64,000 nucleotides of DNA from Thioalkalivibrio sp. ALJT (GTDB lineage: Bacteria; Pseudomonadota; Gammaproteobacteria; Ectothiorhodospirales; Ectothiorhodospiraceae): contig NZ_KB907122.1 of NCBI RefSeq assembly GCF_000381825.1, positions 248,001 through 312,000 of the forward strand. The letters are read 5' to 3'. Under the pieces are notes generated by a model. The model saw nothing but the letters and a program-made list of their open reading frames with translations, was not told the DNA's origin and searched no databases. The position numbers were made by a program, and so were the translations under genes. This document shows positions 63,829-64,000 of this stretch, in pieces (position 1 is the first letter of the stretch; each line of letters starts with the position of its first letter).

Positions 63829-63858
63829 CGGGTCGCGCCCGCAGCCGGGCGCGACCCG
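63829..63858. terminator. Strong hairpin between glk and apaG
   Basis: CGGGTCGCGCCCG (63829-63841) and CGGGCGCGACCCG (63846-63858) form a perfect 13-base-pair stem with a four-base loop, starting four bases after the glk stop codon. There is no T tract; it may terminate glk transcripts partly or stabilise them. Confidence 0.6.
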
Positions 63859-63883
63859 TCCACGAACCTGGAGCCCTATCCGC

Positions 63884-64000
63884 ATGAATCCGACCCCAGA
63901 GCACGACACCGAGGCCCACAGCATCGAGATTGAAGTCTCCACCGCCTACGTGGAAGACCAGTCGGAACCCGATGACGACCGCTATGTGTTCGCCTACCAC
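63884..64000 (+). CDS. apaG: ApaG family protein (partial, N-terminus)
   Basis: The first 39 codons of an ApaG-like protein, cut by the window end. It starts at ATG 63884 (MNPTPEHDTEAHSIEIEVSTAYVEDQ) and leads into DDDRYVFAYH, the conserved start of the fibronectin-like ApaG fold. Position after rsmA/glk supports the call. Function is unclear; apaG is commonly found with rsmA and apaH. Confidence 0.88.
   Translation, partial: MNPTPEHDTEAHSIEIEVSTAYVEDQSEPDDDRYVFAYH

Overview
The window is a high-GC, gene-dense stretch of a gammaproteobacterial chromosome. Gene order (rnr-rlmB, rpsF-rpsR-rplI-dnaB-alr, hisZ-purA, hflKC, rpoE-rseABC-degP-lepA-lepB-rnc-era-recO-pdxJ-acpS, mrdA-rodA-mltB-rlpA-dacC-dat-DUF493-lipB, lptD-surA-pdxA-rsmA-apaG) is typical of Gammaproteobacteria. 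An ETHE1-type persulfide dioxygenase, the MucABCD-style sigma-E cluster and the base composition suggest a sulfur-oxidising member of Ectothiorhodospiraceae/Chromatiales (Thioalkalivibrio-like). That placement is inference; no rRNA gene is present.

Layout. 0.1-5 kb: DUF455 protein, a Cu(I) P-type ATPase with altered metal-binding domains, and metZ. 5-9.9 kb: alr, dnaB, rplI, DUF2232, rpsR, rpsF, all on the minus strand. 10-15.8 kb: a four-gene condensin-type Mks/Wadjet operon (mksG-mksB-mksF-mksE) set between rlmB and rpsF. 15.8-19.3 kb: rlmB and rnr. 19.6 kb: tRNA-Leu(CAG) with a clear sigma-70 promoter. 19.9-24.6 kb: purA, hisZ, hflC, hflK. 25-36.3 kb: a long minus-strand run from rpoE down to acpS. 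36.5-40.7 kb: nadB (+), then a single open frame encoding MazG followed by a ferredoxin-reductase-like domain, then persulfide dioxygenase. 40.9-45.8 kb (+): BolA/IbaG, two small unknowns (one with an HEAGH zincin motif), two tandem HDOD proteins, lipA. 45.8-46.8 kb: a gene-free inverted-repeat element. 46.8-56.2 kb (-): lipB, DUF493, dat, dacC, rlpA, mltB, rodA, mrdA, ppa. 56.7-64 kb (+): adk, lptD, surA, pdxA, rsmA, glk, and the start of apaG.

Most genes are housekeeping: translation, envelope biogenesis and stress, lipoate, PLP, NAD and purine synthesis. The accessory material is the Mks/Wadjet operon, which in characterised relatives restricts plasmids, and three families of dispersed non-coding repeats. 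I call these A (GTAAACACC modules), B (about 300 bp with a conserved hairpin) and C (about 170 bp with CCTGTCGG/CCGACAGG-type ends). They sit at operon joints and in places touch the start or stop codons of neighbouring genes. The most unusual protein-level observations are the MazG-reductase read-through frame, the SxxC (instead of CxxC) heavy-metal domains of CopA, and the uncommon gene order of the Mks operon.
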